A stretch of DNA of 25,134 bases from NCBI GenBank assembly GCA_035690725.1, contig DASSKF010000074.1, positions 1-25,134 of the forward strand. Reading direction: 5' to 3'. Of the stretch, positions 5,338 to 12,889 are shown piece by piece. This stretch comes from DASSKF01 sp035690725. GTDB lineage: Bacteria > Actinomycetota > Actinomycetes > Actinomycetales > Dermatophilaceae. Under the pieces are notes generated by a model that worked only from the letters and a program-made list of their open reading frames with translations, searched no databases and had not been told where the DNA came from. A program made the translations under genes and the position numbers. How positions within the stretch are numbered: the stretch's first letter is position 1; the number at the start of each line of letters is the position of its first letter.

Positions 5338-6084
5338 ATGACGCAGGCACCGGTGATCGCAGTGGTGGGGGCCTCCGGGGGTGTGGGCACGTCGACCCTG
5401 ACGGCGGCCGTGGCGGTGCGGGCGGCGACCGCACGACGGCCCGTGGTCGCCGTCGACGCCGAGCCGCTCGGAGGGGGCCTCGACGTGGTGTTCGGCCTCG
5501 AGTGCGCCCCGGGCCTGCGCTGGCCCGACCTGCACACGATCCGCGGGCGGGTGGACGGCGAGGACCTCGTCGCCCGGCTGCCGGCGGCCGCCGACGTGCC
5601 GGTGCTCTCGTTCAACCGGCTCGCCGGCCCCGCGCCCACGGCGCCGGTCAGCGGTGCGGTGCTCGCGGCCCTGGCGTCCGGTGACCGGGTCGCCGTCGTC
5701 GACGCCGGCCGCGGCTCGGGTCCCCTCGCGGAGCAGGTCCTGTCCGCCGCGCACACCGTCGTACTGCTCGTGGGCAACGGCGTGCACGACCTGGCGGCCG
5801 CCCAGGTCGCCACCGAGCGCCTCACGGACAGCGACCGCGAGGCGTGGCTGGTGGTGCGGTGCGCCCGCCGCACCGGCGGCTGGGACTCCGACGACGGCCT
5901 GGCAACCGTGGCCGAGGCGCTCGGGCTGCCGCTGCTGGCGTCCTTCGGCGATGAGTCGGCGGTCGAGGCGGACCTGCTGCACGGCATACCGCCGGGTGAG
6001 CGTCCGCGCTCGGCGCTGGGGCGCGCGGCCGACCGGGTACTGGCGGGAATCCTGCTCGAGCCGGACCTCCCGGAGGCGTCGTGA
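5338..6084 (+). CDS. TadZ/CpaE/Ssd-like P-loop ATPase of the pilus locus
   Basis: A 248-residue MinD-superfamily protein that in Tad systems positions the pilus machine at the membrane. Residues 11-19, GASGGVGTS, are a deviant Walker A in which the usual Lys is Thr, as in several Ssd-like proteins; VVAVDAEPLGGGLDVVFG (from residue 36) is the Walker A' region with Asp40. It lacks the N-terminal receiver-like domain of full-length CpaE/Ssd, so it is short for the group. The ATG at 5338 is preferred; a GTG at 5329 would add three residues, and neither has a strong ribosome-binding site. The stop overlaps the tadA start by 4 bases. It contains one CGGCATACCG word (5982-5991). Equivalent gene order occurs at the M. 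tuberculosis Rv3660c-Rv3654c locus. Confidence 0.8.
   Translation: MTQAPVIAVVGASGGVGTSTLTAAVAVRAATARRPVVAVDAEPLGGGLDVVFGLECAPGLRWPDLHTIRGRVDGEDLVARLPAAADVPVLSFNRLAGPAPTAPVSGAVLAALASGDRVAVVDAGRGSGPLAEQVLSAAHTVVLLVGNGVHDLAAAQVATERLTDSDREAWLVVRCARRTGGWDSDDGLATVAEALGLPLLASFGDESAVEADLLHGIPPGERPRSALGRAADRVLAGILLEPDLPEAS
5982..5991 (+). repeat. CGGCATACCG word within tadZ-like gene
   Basis: Read as GGC-ATA-CCG (Gly-Ile-Pro). It forces use of the otherwise very rare ATA isoleucine codon. One of seven exact copies in the window. Confidence 0.7.
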
Positions 6085-7265
6085 CGCTGGCCGACCCGAT
6101 GTGGGAGCAGATCCGACGCGGCCGGGCACCGACCCCGGAGCGGGTTGCCCAGGTGGCCGCAACCGACGCCGCCGTCCTCGGCTCCGACGGGGTGGCGGCG
6201 GCCCGGGACGCGCTCGCCGCCGCGGTCCTCGGGGCAGGACCGCTCGAGCGCCTGCTCGCCGATCCATCGGTCACCGACGTCCTCGTCAACGGAACCGGCG
6301 GGGTGTGGGTGGACCGGGGCGACGGGCTGCACCGGCAGGACGCGGACATCGGGGACGCCGACGCCGTGCGCCGCCTCGCTGTCCGGTTGGCCGGGCTCGC
6401 CGGGCGGCGGCTCGACGAGACCAGTCCCTTCGTGGACGGCGTGCTGCCCGGCGGAGTCCGGCTGCACGCGATCCTGCCGCCGTTGGTGTGCGACGGCCCG
6501 CACCTCAGCCTGCGGGTGCCGTCCCGGCTGGCGCTCACCCTGGACGACCTGCGCCGCGGCGGCAGCCTCGACGACGCGGTCACCGGCGTGCTGGGCGCCA
6601 TGGTGCGGCGCCGGTGCGCGTTCGTGGTCAGCGGCGGCACCGGCAGCGGCAAGACCACGCTGCTCGGAGCCCTGCTCGGCGAGGTGCCGCCCGCCGAGCG
6701 CGTCGTCCTCGTCGAGGACGTCCGTGAGCTGAGCGTCGGCCACCCGCACGTCGTCCGGCTGCAGGGGCGACCGCCCAACGTGGAGGGACGCGGCGAGGTC
6801 ACGCTGACCACACTCGTGCGGCAGTGCCTGCGCATGCGTCCGGACCGCCTCGTGGTCGGGGAGGTGCGCGGCGCGGAGGTGCGCGAGCTCATGAGCGCGC
6901 TCAACACCGGCCACGAGGGCGGGTGCGGCACGGTGCACGCCAACACCAGCGCCGACGTGGTGGCCCGGTTCGAGGCCCTCGGGGCGCTCGCCGGCCTGGG
7001 GCCGGCCGCGGTGCACGCCCAGATGCTCAGTGCCGTCCAGATCGTGGTGCACCTGCGGCGGGCCGGACGAGTGCGCCGGGTCAGCGAGGTGGGGGTGCTG
7101 GCGCCGGGCGACCGGGGCCGCCCGCAGGTGCTGCCGGCACTCGTCGAGCGGACCGAGGGGGCCGAGGGGGCCGAGCCCGGGCCCGCTGGTGACGTCGTCC
7201 ACCTGGTGCGCCACCCCCGCGGGTGGCCGCGGCTGGCCGAGCTGCTCGGCGTGGACCGGCCGTGA
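6081..7265 (+). CDS. tadA: TadA/CpaF secretion ATPase
   Basis: A 394-residue type II/IV secretion ATPase that powers assembly of Flp/Tad pili at the inner membrane. All family motifs are visible: Walker A GGTGSGKTT at 185-193, Asp box EDVREL at 212-217, Walker B RLVVGEVRG at 256-264, and His box TGHEGGCGTVHANT at 276-289. The N-terminal domain with GPLERLLADPSVTDVLVNG (from residue 53) is typical of CpaF. The GTG at 6081 overlaps the previous stop by 4 bases (GTGA), and the stop shares a base with the tadB ATG, so translation is coupled through the operon. With no separate retraction ATPase nearby, this single motor probably serves both directions, as proposed for Tad systems. Confidence 0.95.
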   Translation: MTLADPMWEQIRRGRAPTPERVAQVAATDAAVLGSDGVAAARDALAAAVLGAGPLERLLADPSVTDVLVNGTGGVWVDRGDGLHRQDADIGDADAVRRLAVRLAGLAGRRLDETSPFVDGVLPGGVRLHAILPPLVCDGPHLSLRVPSRLALTLDDLRRGGSLDDAVTGVLGAMVRRRCAFVVSGGTGSGKTTLLGALLGEVPPAERVVLVEDVRELSVGHPHVVRLQGRPPNVEGRGEVTLTTLVRQCLRMRPDRLVVGEVRGAEVRELMSALNTGHEGGCGTVHANTSADVVARFEALGALAGLGPAAVHAQMLSAVQIVVHLRRAGRVRRVSEVGVLAPGDRGRPQVLPALVERTEGAEGAEPGPAGDVVHLVRHPRGWPRLAELLGVDRP

Positions 7266-8098
7266 TGCTGCTCGTCGACCTCCTGCTCGTCGCGGCGGTC
7301 CTCCTGTGGCCGGTCACGCGACGAGCCCCGCTGGACGCCCTCATCCGCCCGCGCACCCGGTGGGGCGGCCCCCGCTCCGGTCTGGGCCCCCCGCCCGCCG
7401 CCCCGTCGGTCGTCCCGGCCGCGGCCGGCGCCGTATCGTCCGCGAGCCCCCTCGCGACCCCCGGACCGGCGACGGCCACGGTGGTCGGGCGGCGGCTCCG
7501 GGCCGCGCTGCGGGGGGCCGGACGGGTCGAGGCGGACGAGGACCTGGTGCTGCACCTGAGCGAGGCGCTAGTCCCGGCGTTGCGTGCCGGCCTGTCCAGC
7601 GGTCGAGCACTGCGGCTCGCCGCCGAGGCGGTGATCGGCGACGGCGTGGGCACCGCAGAGGCGCGGGACCGGTTGGCGGGCCTGCAGACCGCAGCAGCGG
7701 GTGGGGAGCCGCTCGGGCCCCGCTGGGTGGAGTGGGCCGAGGCGAGCGGCTCCGCCCCGGTCGCCCTGCTGGGCCGCGCCTGGTCCCTCAGCGAGCAGAC
7801 GGGGGCGGCGCTGGCCGACGGTGTCGCGACGGCGGGCGACGCCGTCCGTGAGTCGCGGGACACCCGCCGCTGCGTGGAGTCGGCCACCGCCGGCGCCCGT
7901 GCCACCATGAACCTGCTCACCCTGCTCCCGGCCGGTGGCCTCGCCGTCGCGGCCCTGGTGGGGCTCGGACCGGCCGAGCTCTACCGCTCCGCCGCCGCGC
8001 AGGCGGCGCTCGCGACCGGGCTGGTGCTGCTGCTGCTCGGCCGGTGGTGGGTCGTCCGGCAGACCCGCGCCGCCACCCGTGGACGGCCGGTCCGGTGA
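7265..8098 (+). CDS. tadB: TadB-like pilus platform protein
   Basis: A 277-residue membrane protein with a type II secretion F-like domain. An N-terminal segment (LLVDLLLVAAVLLWPV) and two C-terminal ones (LLTLLPAGGLAVAALVGLG and ALATGLVLLLLGRW) flank a cytoplasmic helical region, about residues 85-215, that should contact the TadA motor. A Pro/Ala-rich linker lies at about residues 40-70. The ATG at 7265 overlaps the tadA stop by one base; the GTG at 7262 in the same frame would add one residue. The position after tadA and before tadC is the standard order. Confidence 0.85.
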   Translation: MLLVDLLLVAAVLLWPVTRRAPLDALIRPRTRWGGPRSGLGPPPAAPSVVPAAAGAVSSASPLATPGPATATVVGRRLRAALRGAGRVEADEDLVLHLSEALVPALRAGLSSGRALRLAAEAVIGDGVGTAEARDRLAGLQTAAAGGEPLGPRWVEWAEASGSAPVALLGRAWSLSEQTGAALADGVATAGDAVRESRDTRRCVESATAGARATMNLLTLLPAGGLAVAALVGLGPAELYRSAAAQAALATGLVLLLLGRWWVVRQTRAATRGRPVR

Positions 8099-8664
8099 CC
8101 TGGCTCGTCGCCGGCCTGCTCACGGCCGCGGTGCTCCTCTGGCCCGGCACCGGCAGGCGGCTCCCGGCCGTCCCGCTTCGGGCGGCCGTCGGGCAGACGG
8201 TGCCCGACGCGCCGGGCGGTGCCGGCGCGACGGTCGTCGACCTCGCGCACACCGTGCACCTGCTGGCGCTCGCCGTTCGCAGCGGGGTCGGCCTGGTCGA
8301 GGCGGTGGACGCGGTCGCGGCACAGACGCCCGGGGTGCTCGGGCACCAGCTGAGGACGGTGACCGCCGCGTTGCGCTGGGGCGTGGACGAGCAGACCGCG
8401 TGGCGGCGGGTACCGAACGCGTGGCAGCCGGTCGCCCGCGCCCTGCGGCTCGCCGGCGCGGCGGGGATCCCGCCGGGAGAGCTGTTGCTGCGGGCCGCCG
8501 AGGACCTGCACCGGGCAGAGCGCCAGCGCCTGCAGGTCTCCGCGGCCCGTCTCGGCGTGCGCGTCGTGCTGCCGCTGGGCCTGGCCTTCCTGCCCGCCTT
8601 CGTCCTGACCACGGTCGTTCCGGTCGTACTGGCGATCGCGCGCGACGTCTTGGGCGCCCAGTGA
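8095..8664 (+). CDS. tadC: TadC-like pilus platform protein
   Basis: A 189-residue type II secretion F-domain membrane protein, the partner of TadB. It starts with a hydrophobic segment (WLVAGLLTAAVLLWP), then a soluble helical region with an LALAVRSGVGLVEAVDAVA block typical of GspF domains, and ends with VVLPLGLAFLPAFVLTTVVPVVLAIA. It is short for a TadC, as is usual in actinobacteria. The GTG at 8095 overlaps the tadB stop by 4 bases. A 192-base gap follows before the pilin gene, the only sizeable gap in the locus. Confidence 0.85.
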   Translation: MTWLVAGLLTAAVLLWPGTGRRLPAVPLRAAVGQTVPDAPGGAGATVVDLAHTVHLLALAVRSGVGLVEAVDAVAAQTPGVLGHQLRTVTAALRWGVDEQTAWRRVPNAWQPVARALRLAGAAGIPPGELLLRAAEDLHRAERQRLQVSAARLGVRVVLPLGLAFLPAFVLTTVVPVVLAIARDVLGAQ

Positions 8665-8856
8665 CCCGCAGGACGGGTCCGGGCGGTGCCGGCTCCGCGG
8701 CGCCGTGGCCGGCCGAGGCCTTCCCCGGCGACTCGTCCGTGCACAGGGGGGAGACCGGTCGGCGGCCGGTCCACACCCGCACCACCGACCCTGTCGGCTG
8801 TCGACTCACCCGACCCACGCTGGACCGGTCATGTCCGCAACGGGAAGGAGACGCAC

Positions 8857-9096
8857 ATGTCGAGCAGGTTGGTACGCAAGGCGGTTCGCGGCTGGACACG
8901 GCCGACCACCGCAGTCCGCGGTCGGTGGGACCGCGCGAGAGCGGTGGTCGAGCGAGGCATGTCGACGGCGGAGTATGCCGTCGGCACGCTGGCCGCGTGC
9001 ACGTTCGCCGCGGTGCTCATCGCCGTGGTGAAGTCCGGGGCGATCAAGTCGGCGTTGTCGGGGCTGATCACGTCGGCCCTGTCGATCGCCTCCTGA
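8857..9096 (+). CDS. DUF4244-type small pilin (Flp-like)
   Basis: A 79-residue protein with a basic N-terminus of about 33 residues, then RGMSTAEYAVGT, then one hydrophobic helix (LAACTFAAVLIAVV). Gly followed by M-S-T-A-E with Glu at +5 is the processing signature of class III (Flp-type) prepilins, so cleavage after Gly34 is likely. It is the probable major subunit. The ATG at 8857 has an excellent ribosome-binding site (GGAAGGAG), the strongest in the locus, consistent with high expression of a structural subunit. No prepilin peptidase gene is in the window and one must be encoded elsewhere. Corresponds in position to Rv3656c. Confidence 0.85.
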   Translation: MSSRLVRKAVRGWTRPTTAVRGRWDRARAVVERGMSTAEYAVGTLAACTFAAVLIAVVKSGAIKSALSGLITSALSIAS

Positions 9097-9488
9097 TGCT
9101 CCGGGGTCGGTCGCGGCGCCGCGACCGGGGGATGGTCACGGCCGAGATAGCCGTGGCACTGCCGGCCGTGGTGCTGTTCCTGGCCGCGGTCCTGAGCGGC
9201 GTCGCGGCGGCGATCGACCAGGTGCAGTGCGTGGATGCGGCGCGTGCAGCGGCACGCGCCGCATCCCGCGGCGACCCTCCCGGCGTCGTCCGCGAGATCG
9301 CCGAGCGCGTCGCGCCCGACGGGGCGCGGGTGCGGGTGGCGCGGGCCACGTACGTGACCGTCACGGTGCGCTCGCCGACGCCGGTGGCCGGGGACCTGCT
9401 CCCCGCGGGGTGGCAGCCGCACGCCACGGCGGTGGCCCAGCCGGAGACGGGCGAGCACCGGGCCACGTCTGGGGTGGGCACGCGGTGA
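9096..9488 (+). CDS. TadE-like minor pilin
   Basis: A 130-residue protein starting with an ATG that shares one base with the pilin stop. A short basic leader ends in RGMVTAEIAVALPAVVLFLAA, a TadE-type prepilin-like segment with Glu at +5 and one transmembrane helix. The soluble remainder has an Ala-rich helix (DAARAAARAASRGDPPG) typical of actinobacterial TadE proteins (Rv3655c group). It is probably a minor pilin or assembly factor anchored in the cytoplasmic membrane and exposed outside. The stop overlaps the next start by 4 bases. Confidence 0.85.
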   Translation: MLRGRSRRRDRGMVTAEIAVALPAVVLFLAAVLSGVAAAIDQVQCVDAARAAARAASRGDPPGVVREIAERVAPDGARVRVARATYVTVTVRSPTPVAGDLLPAGWQPHATAVAQPETGEHRATSGVGTR

Positions 9489-9853
9489 CCGCACGGGGGG
9501 AGGGAGGATCGGGCACCGTCCTGGTGGCCGCGGCCGCGGCGCTGGCGGCGACGCTGCTGGTCGGGGCGCTCACGCTCTGCAGCGCGGTGCTGGCCAGCCA
9601 CCGCGCACGTGCCGCCGCCGACCTCGCCGCCCTCGCGGGGGCGGGCACGCTGCAGCTGGGCCGGCCAGCGGGCCGGGCCTGCCGGGCGGCGGCCGTCCTC
9701 GCCGAGCGCAACGAGGGCCGGTTGCGGGCGTGCCACCCGCGGGGCGACGGGTCCCTGCGCGTGACCGTCGCCGTCCGCGCCTCCGTGCCGGGGCTCGGGG
9801 CGGCGGTCGCCCGGGCCCGGGCCGGGCCGCGCGGACTCAGCCCCGGGCGGTGA
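9485..9853 (+). CDS. TadE-like protein of the helicase/secretion neighbourhood (Rv3654c type)
   Basis: A 122-residue protein beginning GEGGSGTVLVAAAAALAATLLVGAL, a flagellin- or pilin-like hydrophobic segment with no acidic +5 residue. This is followed by SHRARAAADLAALAGAGTL and a Cys-containing region, all features of the small actinobacterial family found between TadE and a DECH-box helicase. Function is unknown. The GTG at 9485 overlaps the TadE stop by 4 bases. The 3' end overlaps the 3' end of the opposing helicase gene by 17 bases (9837-9853), so there is no room for a separate terminator. Confidence 0.8.
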   Translation: MTARGEGGSGTVLVAAAAALAATLLVGALTLCSAVLASHRARAAADLAALAGAGTLQLGRPAGRACRAAAVLAERNEGRLRACHPRGDGSLRVTVAVRASVPGLGAAVARARAGPRGLSPGR

Positions 9854-12290
9854 CCGGTGCTGTGGTCCGGACGGGCCCGTCCCCGGCCGACTCCAGGACG
9901 ACCGAGAACAACCGGACCGCCGCGGCCTTGTCGAGTGGCTCGTTGCCGTTGCCGCACTTGGGGGACTGCACGCACGAGGGACAGCCCCGGTCGCAGCGGC
10001 AGCCGGCCACGGCGTCGCGCGTCGCCGCCAGCCACGCGGGCGCCGCCTCGAAGCCCCGCTCGGCGAAACCGGCGCCGCCCGGGTGGCCGTCGTAGACCAT
10101 CACCGTCGGCACACCGGTGTCGGGGTGCAGCGCGGTGGAGACTCCGCCGATGTCCCACCGGTCGGCCGTGGCCACGAGCGGCAGCATCCCGATGGCCGCG
10201 TGCTCGGCGGCGTGCGCGGCGCCGGGGACCGCCGGCTCGCCGATCCCGGCCCCGGCCAGCAGCTCTGGCGGCATCGTCCACCAGACGGCCCGGGTGCGCA
10301 GGGTGCGCTCCGGCAGCTCCAGCGGGTGCTCACCGAGGACTTCTCCCGAGGGAAGCCGGCGCAGGAACGAGGTGACCCGGGTGCGGACCTCGACCTCGCC
10401 GAAGCAGAGCTCGACCGGACCCCAGGACTCCCGTCGCTGCACGCTGCAGATGTCGAAGGCGCCGACGCTGCGCGCCTGGGTCGACCACCCGGGGTCGCCG
10501 CGCACCGCGAGGGCGCAGCCGTCCGCGAGGTCGAGGTCGGTGATGACGTGCGGACGGCCCTGGTGGACGTAGACCGCACCGGCATGGACCGAGCCGTGCG
10601 CCCGTTCCCCGTCGACCGTGCCGAGGACGCGGCCGGTGCGCCGCTCGACGATGCGGACCTCCCGCTCGCCCGCGCCCCGGAGCGAGACGTGGTCGGCGGC
10701 CGGCTCGTCGCGGGTCCAGAACCAGCCACGGGGCCGGCGGCGCAACAGCCCACGCGTGACGAGATCGTCCAGCAGCCCCGGCATGGTCGGGCCGAACCAC
10801 CGCTCGTCCTCCTCGGTGATCGGCAGCTCCGCGGCGGCGGCGGCCAGGTGCGGTCCGAGGACGTAGGGGTTGGCCGGGTCGAGCACGGTCGCCTCGACCG
10901 GACGACCGAACACCGCGTGCGGGTGGTGCACCAGGTAGCTGTCGAGGGGGTCGTCGGCGGCCACGAACACGGCCAGCGAGGCCGCACCGCGGCGCCCGGC
11001 CCGTCCGGCCTGCTGCCACAGGGATGCGCGGGTGCCGGGCCAGCCGGACAGCAGCACCGCGTCCAGCCCGCTGACGTCGATGCCCAGCTCCAGGGCGTTC
11101 GTGGCGGCCAGGCCGCGCAACCGCCCCGAGCGCAGCGCCCGCTCGAGGGCCCGGCGCTCCTCCGGCAGGTAGCCACCGCGGTAGGCCGAGACCCGATCGG
11201 CCTCGGCCCCGCGGACCCCCTCACCCGGGGGCGACTCGGCGTCCCCGGGCGCACGGAGGGTGCGCTGCGCGCTGGCGGACAACGCCTCCACGCCCACCCG
11301 GGAGCGGGCGAACGCCACCGTCTGCACGCCGTCCGCCACGAGCCCGGCCAGGAGGTCGGCGCTCTCCGCGACGGCGCTGCGGCGCCGCGGCCCCGCCCCG
11401 TCGTCCACGGTGGCCGGCTCCCACATCCCGAAGGTGAGCGCACCGCGCGGTGAGCCGTCCTCGGTGACCGCGCGGACCGGCATACCGACGAGGCGGCCGG
11501 CGTGGCGGGCGGGGTCGGCGACCGTCGCCGAGGCGAGCACGAACGTGGGGTCGGTCCGGTAGCGGGCCGCCACCCGGCGCAGCCGGCGCAGCACCGAGGC
11601 CACGTGCGAGCCGAAGACGCCGCGGTAGACGTGGCACTCGTCGACCACGACGTAGCGCAGGGCGCGCAGGAACGGCGCCCACCGCTCGTGGCCCGGGAGC
11701 AGGGAGTGGTGCAGCAGGTCCGGGTTGGTGAGGACGTACTGGGCGTGGTCGCGGATCCACCGCCGCTCGTCCGCGGGAGTGTCCCCGTCGTAGGTGGCGG
11801 CGCGCAGCCCGGGCACGGCGAGGGCCTCGAGCCGGGCGAGCTGGTCCCCGGCGAGGGCCTTGGTGGGGGACAGGTAGAGCACGGTCGCCCCGCGACCGGA
11901 CGGTGCCCGCGCGCCCTCGACCGCGGCGGTGAGCGCCGGCAGCAGGTAGCCCAGGCTCTTGCCCGAGGCGGTCCCGGTCGCGACCACCACGTGCTGCCGA
12001 TCGTGGGCCGCGTCCGCCGCCTCGCGCTGGTGGGACCACAGCGACCCGATCCCGGATCCGGCGAGGGCCGCGAGCACCTGGGGACTCACCCAGTCGGGCC
12101 AGTCCACGATCCGCTCGTGGCGCTCGGGCACGTCCTCGACGTGGAGCAGCCGTTCGCGGCCGTGCCGGGCCGCGAGCCGGTCCAGGCAGGCGGCCGGCTC
12201 GAAGGGGGAGGGGGGATCGGCGACCGCCCCCCTCGGGGACGGCCGGCTCCTGCTCCCCAGGGGTGCGGTCCCCGCCGTGCTGCCGGTCAT
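9837..12290 (-). CDS. DECH-box ATP-dependent helicase, MrfA/YprA-like
   Basis: An 817-residue superfamily 2 helicase. Visible parts: Walker A GTASGKS (106-112), SPTKALAGDQ motif Ia (141-150), DECH motif II (217-220) followed by VYRGVFGSH, motif VI QQAGRAGRRG, and a C-terminal DUF1998/MZB-type zinc module with Cys764, 766, 770, 773 and 779 in CRCDRGCPSC-x5-C. This layout matches B. subtilis MrfA (YprA), a mitomycin-C repair helicase, and the actinobacterial Rv3649 group. A role in nucleic-acid repair is likely. The conserved pairing with tad genes is unexplained and probably not functional. The start at 12290 is preferred over one 36 codons upstream because it has a leaderless-type -10 (12298-12303) and no N-terminal homology is lost. 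Confidence 0.9.
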   Translation of the reverse strand: MTGSTAGTAPLGSRSRPSPRGAVADPPSPFEPAACLDRLAARHGRERLLHVEDVPERHERIVDWPDWVSPQVLAALAGSGIGSLWSHQREAADAAHDRQHVVVATGTASGKSLGYLLPALTAAVEGARAPSGRGATVLYLSPTKALAGDQLARLEALAVPGLRAATYDGDTPADERRWIRDHAQYVLTNPDLLHHSLLPGHERWAPFLRALRYVVVDECHVYRGVFGSHVASVLRRLRRVAARYRTDPTFVLASATVADPARHAGRLVGMPVRAVTEDGSPRGALTFGMWEPATVDDGAGPRRRSAVAESADLLAGLVADGVQTVAFARSRVGVEALSASAQRTLRAPGDAESPPGEGVRGAEADRVSAYRGGYLPEERRALERALRSGRLRGLAATNALELGIDVSGLDAVLLSGWPGTRASLWQQAGRAGRRGAASLAVFVAADDPLDSYLVHHPHAVFGRPVEATVLDPANPYVLGPHLAAAAAELPITEEDERWFGPTMPGLLDDLVTRGLLRRRPRGWFWTRDEPAADHVSLRGAGEREVRIVERRTGRVLGTVDGERAHGSVHAGAVYVHQGRPHVITDLDLADGCALAVRGDPGWSTQARSVGAFDICSVQRRESWGPVELCFGEVEVRTRVTSFLRRLPSGEVLGEHPLELPERTLRTRAVWWTMPPELLAGAGIGEPAVPGAAHAAEHAAIGMLPLVATADRWDIGGVSTALHPDTGVPTVMVYDGHPGGAGFAERGFEAAPAWLAATRDAVAGCRCDRGCPSCVQSPKCGNGNEPLDKAAAVRLFSVVLESAGDGPVRTTAPVTARG
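11478..11487 (-). repeat. CGGCATACCG word within the helicase gene
   Basis: On the coding strand this reads C-GGT-ATG-CCG (Gly-Met-Pro), a different frame and orientation from the copies in the tadZ-like gene and hppA. Confidence 0.7.
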
Positions 12291-12297
12291 CGGGTCC

Positions 12298-12303
12298 ACG
12301 GTA
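12298..12303 (-). promoter_or_regulatory. -10 box for a leaderless helicase transcript
   Basis: TACCGT on the minus strand is followed by 7 bases and the ATG at 12290; there is no Shine-Dalgarno sequence. The box overlaps a CGGCATACCG word (12299-12308), so anything binding the word would affect this promoter. Confidence 0.45.
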
Positions 12304-12308
12304 TGCCG
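12299..12308. repeat. CGGTATGCCG word at the helicase promoter
   Basis: Non-coding copy, reverse orientation on the plus strand, overlapping the -10 box of the helicase gene. Confidence 0.7.
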
Positions 12309-12365
12309 CGTCCCCGACGCGCGGGCGGGGACACGAGGTGTGTGACCGCTCGTGCACGGCACCGG

Positions 12366-12371
12366 TAGTCT
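12366..12371 (+). promoter_or_regulatory. -10 box of the anti-sigma-factor antagonist gene
   Basis: TAGTCT matches TANNNT and lies 56 bases before the GTG at 12428. TGTGAC at 12341-12346 is a possible -35 at a 19-base spacing. The mRNA would have a leader of about 50 bases ending in an AAGGAG ribosome-binding site. Confidence 0.4.
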
Positions 12372-12427
12372 GGCCCGGCCCCCCATCCCCGCCCGCACCC
12401 GTGAGCTGACGCACCAAGGAGCACGTC

Positions 12428-12769
12428 GTGGACCTGTCCGTCTCGGCCGAGGACGACGGCGACGCGACCGTCATCACCGTCAGCGGCGAGGTCGACGTCT
12501 ACACAGCCGCGGTGCTGCGCGAGCGCCTCGACGAGCAGATCGGCTCCGGCCGCCGGCACCTGGTGCTGGACCTGCGCGGAGTGGCCTTCATGGACTCCAC
12601 GGGCCTGGGCGTGCTCGTCGGCCGGCTCAAGCTGATCCGGATGCGTGGCGGCACCATGCGCCTGGTCTGCAACTCGGAGCGCATCCTCAAGGTGTTCGCC
12701 ATCACCGGCCTCGACAAGGTCTTCCAGATCTTCGACTCCCTGGACGAGGCGACGGCCAGCGACGGCTGA
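12428..12769 (+). CDS. STAS-domain anti-sigma factor antagonist (SpoIIAA/RsbV/BldG type)
   Basis: A 113-residue single STAS domain. It has the classical GEVDVYTAAVLRERLDE segment and the phosphorylation loop MDSTGLGVLVGRLK, with Ser57 as the expected phosphoacceptor. Unphosphorylated proteins of this family bind a kinase/anti-sigma factor and free a sigma factor; phosphorylation by that partner switches them off. No partner kinase or sigma gene is in the window, so the target is unknown. The GTG at 12428 has AAGGAG 8 bases upstream. It is divergent from the helicase and is followed by hppA after 120 bases with its own apparent promoter. Confidence 0.9.
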   Translation: MDLSVSAEDDGDATVITVSGEVDVYTAAVLRERLDEQIGSGRRHLVLDLRGVAFMDSTGLGVLVGRLKLIRMRGGTMRLVCNSERILKVFAITGLDKVFQIFDSLDEATASDG

Positions 12770-12829
12770 GCTGCGCGACACCCCGCAAGAATTTCCCGTC
12801 CGTCCCTCGCCCCGGGGCGGAGCCACCCC

Positions 12830-12835
12830 TAGAGT
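12830..12835 (+). promoter_or_regulatory. Possible -10 box upstream of hppA
   Basis: TAGAGT matches the actinobacterial -10 pattern 54 bases before the ATG at 12890. No clear -35 was found at 17-18 bases. A GC palindrome (about 12808-12819) lies just upstream. Confidence 0.35.
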
Positions 12836-12889
12836 GACGGCACACCGGTGCCACGTCGCTGTGGCGCGCCCTGGAGGAGGAGAGACCGT

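Noticed and set aside
4646..5434. Minus-strand frame in which the 41-base repeat gives a repeated peptide
   Set aside because: The repeat length (41) and spacing (65) are not multiples of three, so frames are not preserved between copies; no start signal or homology.
4851..7214. Very long open frame on the minus strand opposite the tadZ-like and tadA genes
   Set aside because: Composition is that of an antisense shadow (Arg/Pro/His/Gly-rich, no recognisable motif) while the plus strand encodes clear TadZ and TadA with all motifs. High GC produces such frames.
8665..8856. Possible extra small gene or promoter in the gap before the pilin gene
   Set aside because: No start with a ribosome-binding site and no convincing -10/-35 pair; only repeated GACCGGTC-like GC words were seen.
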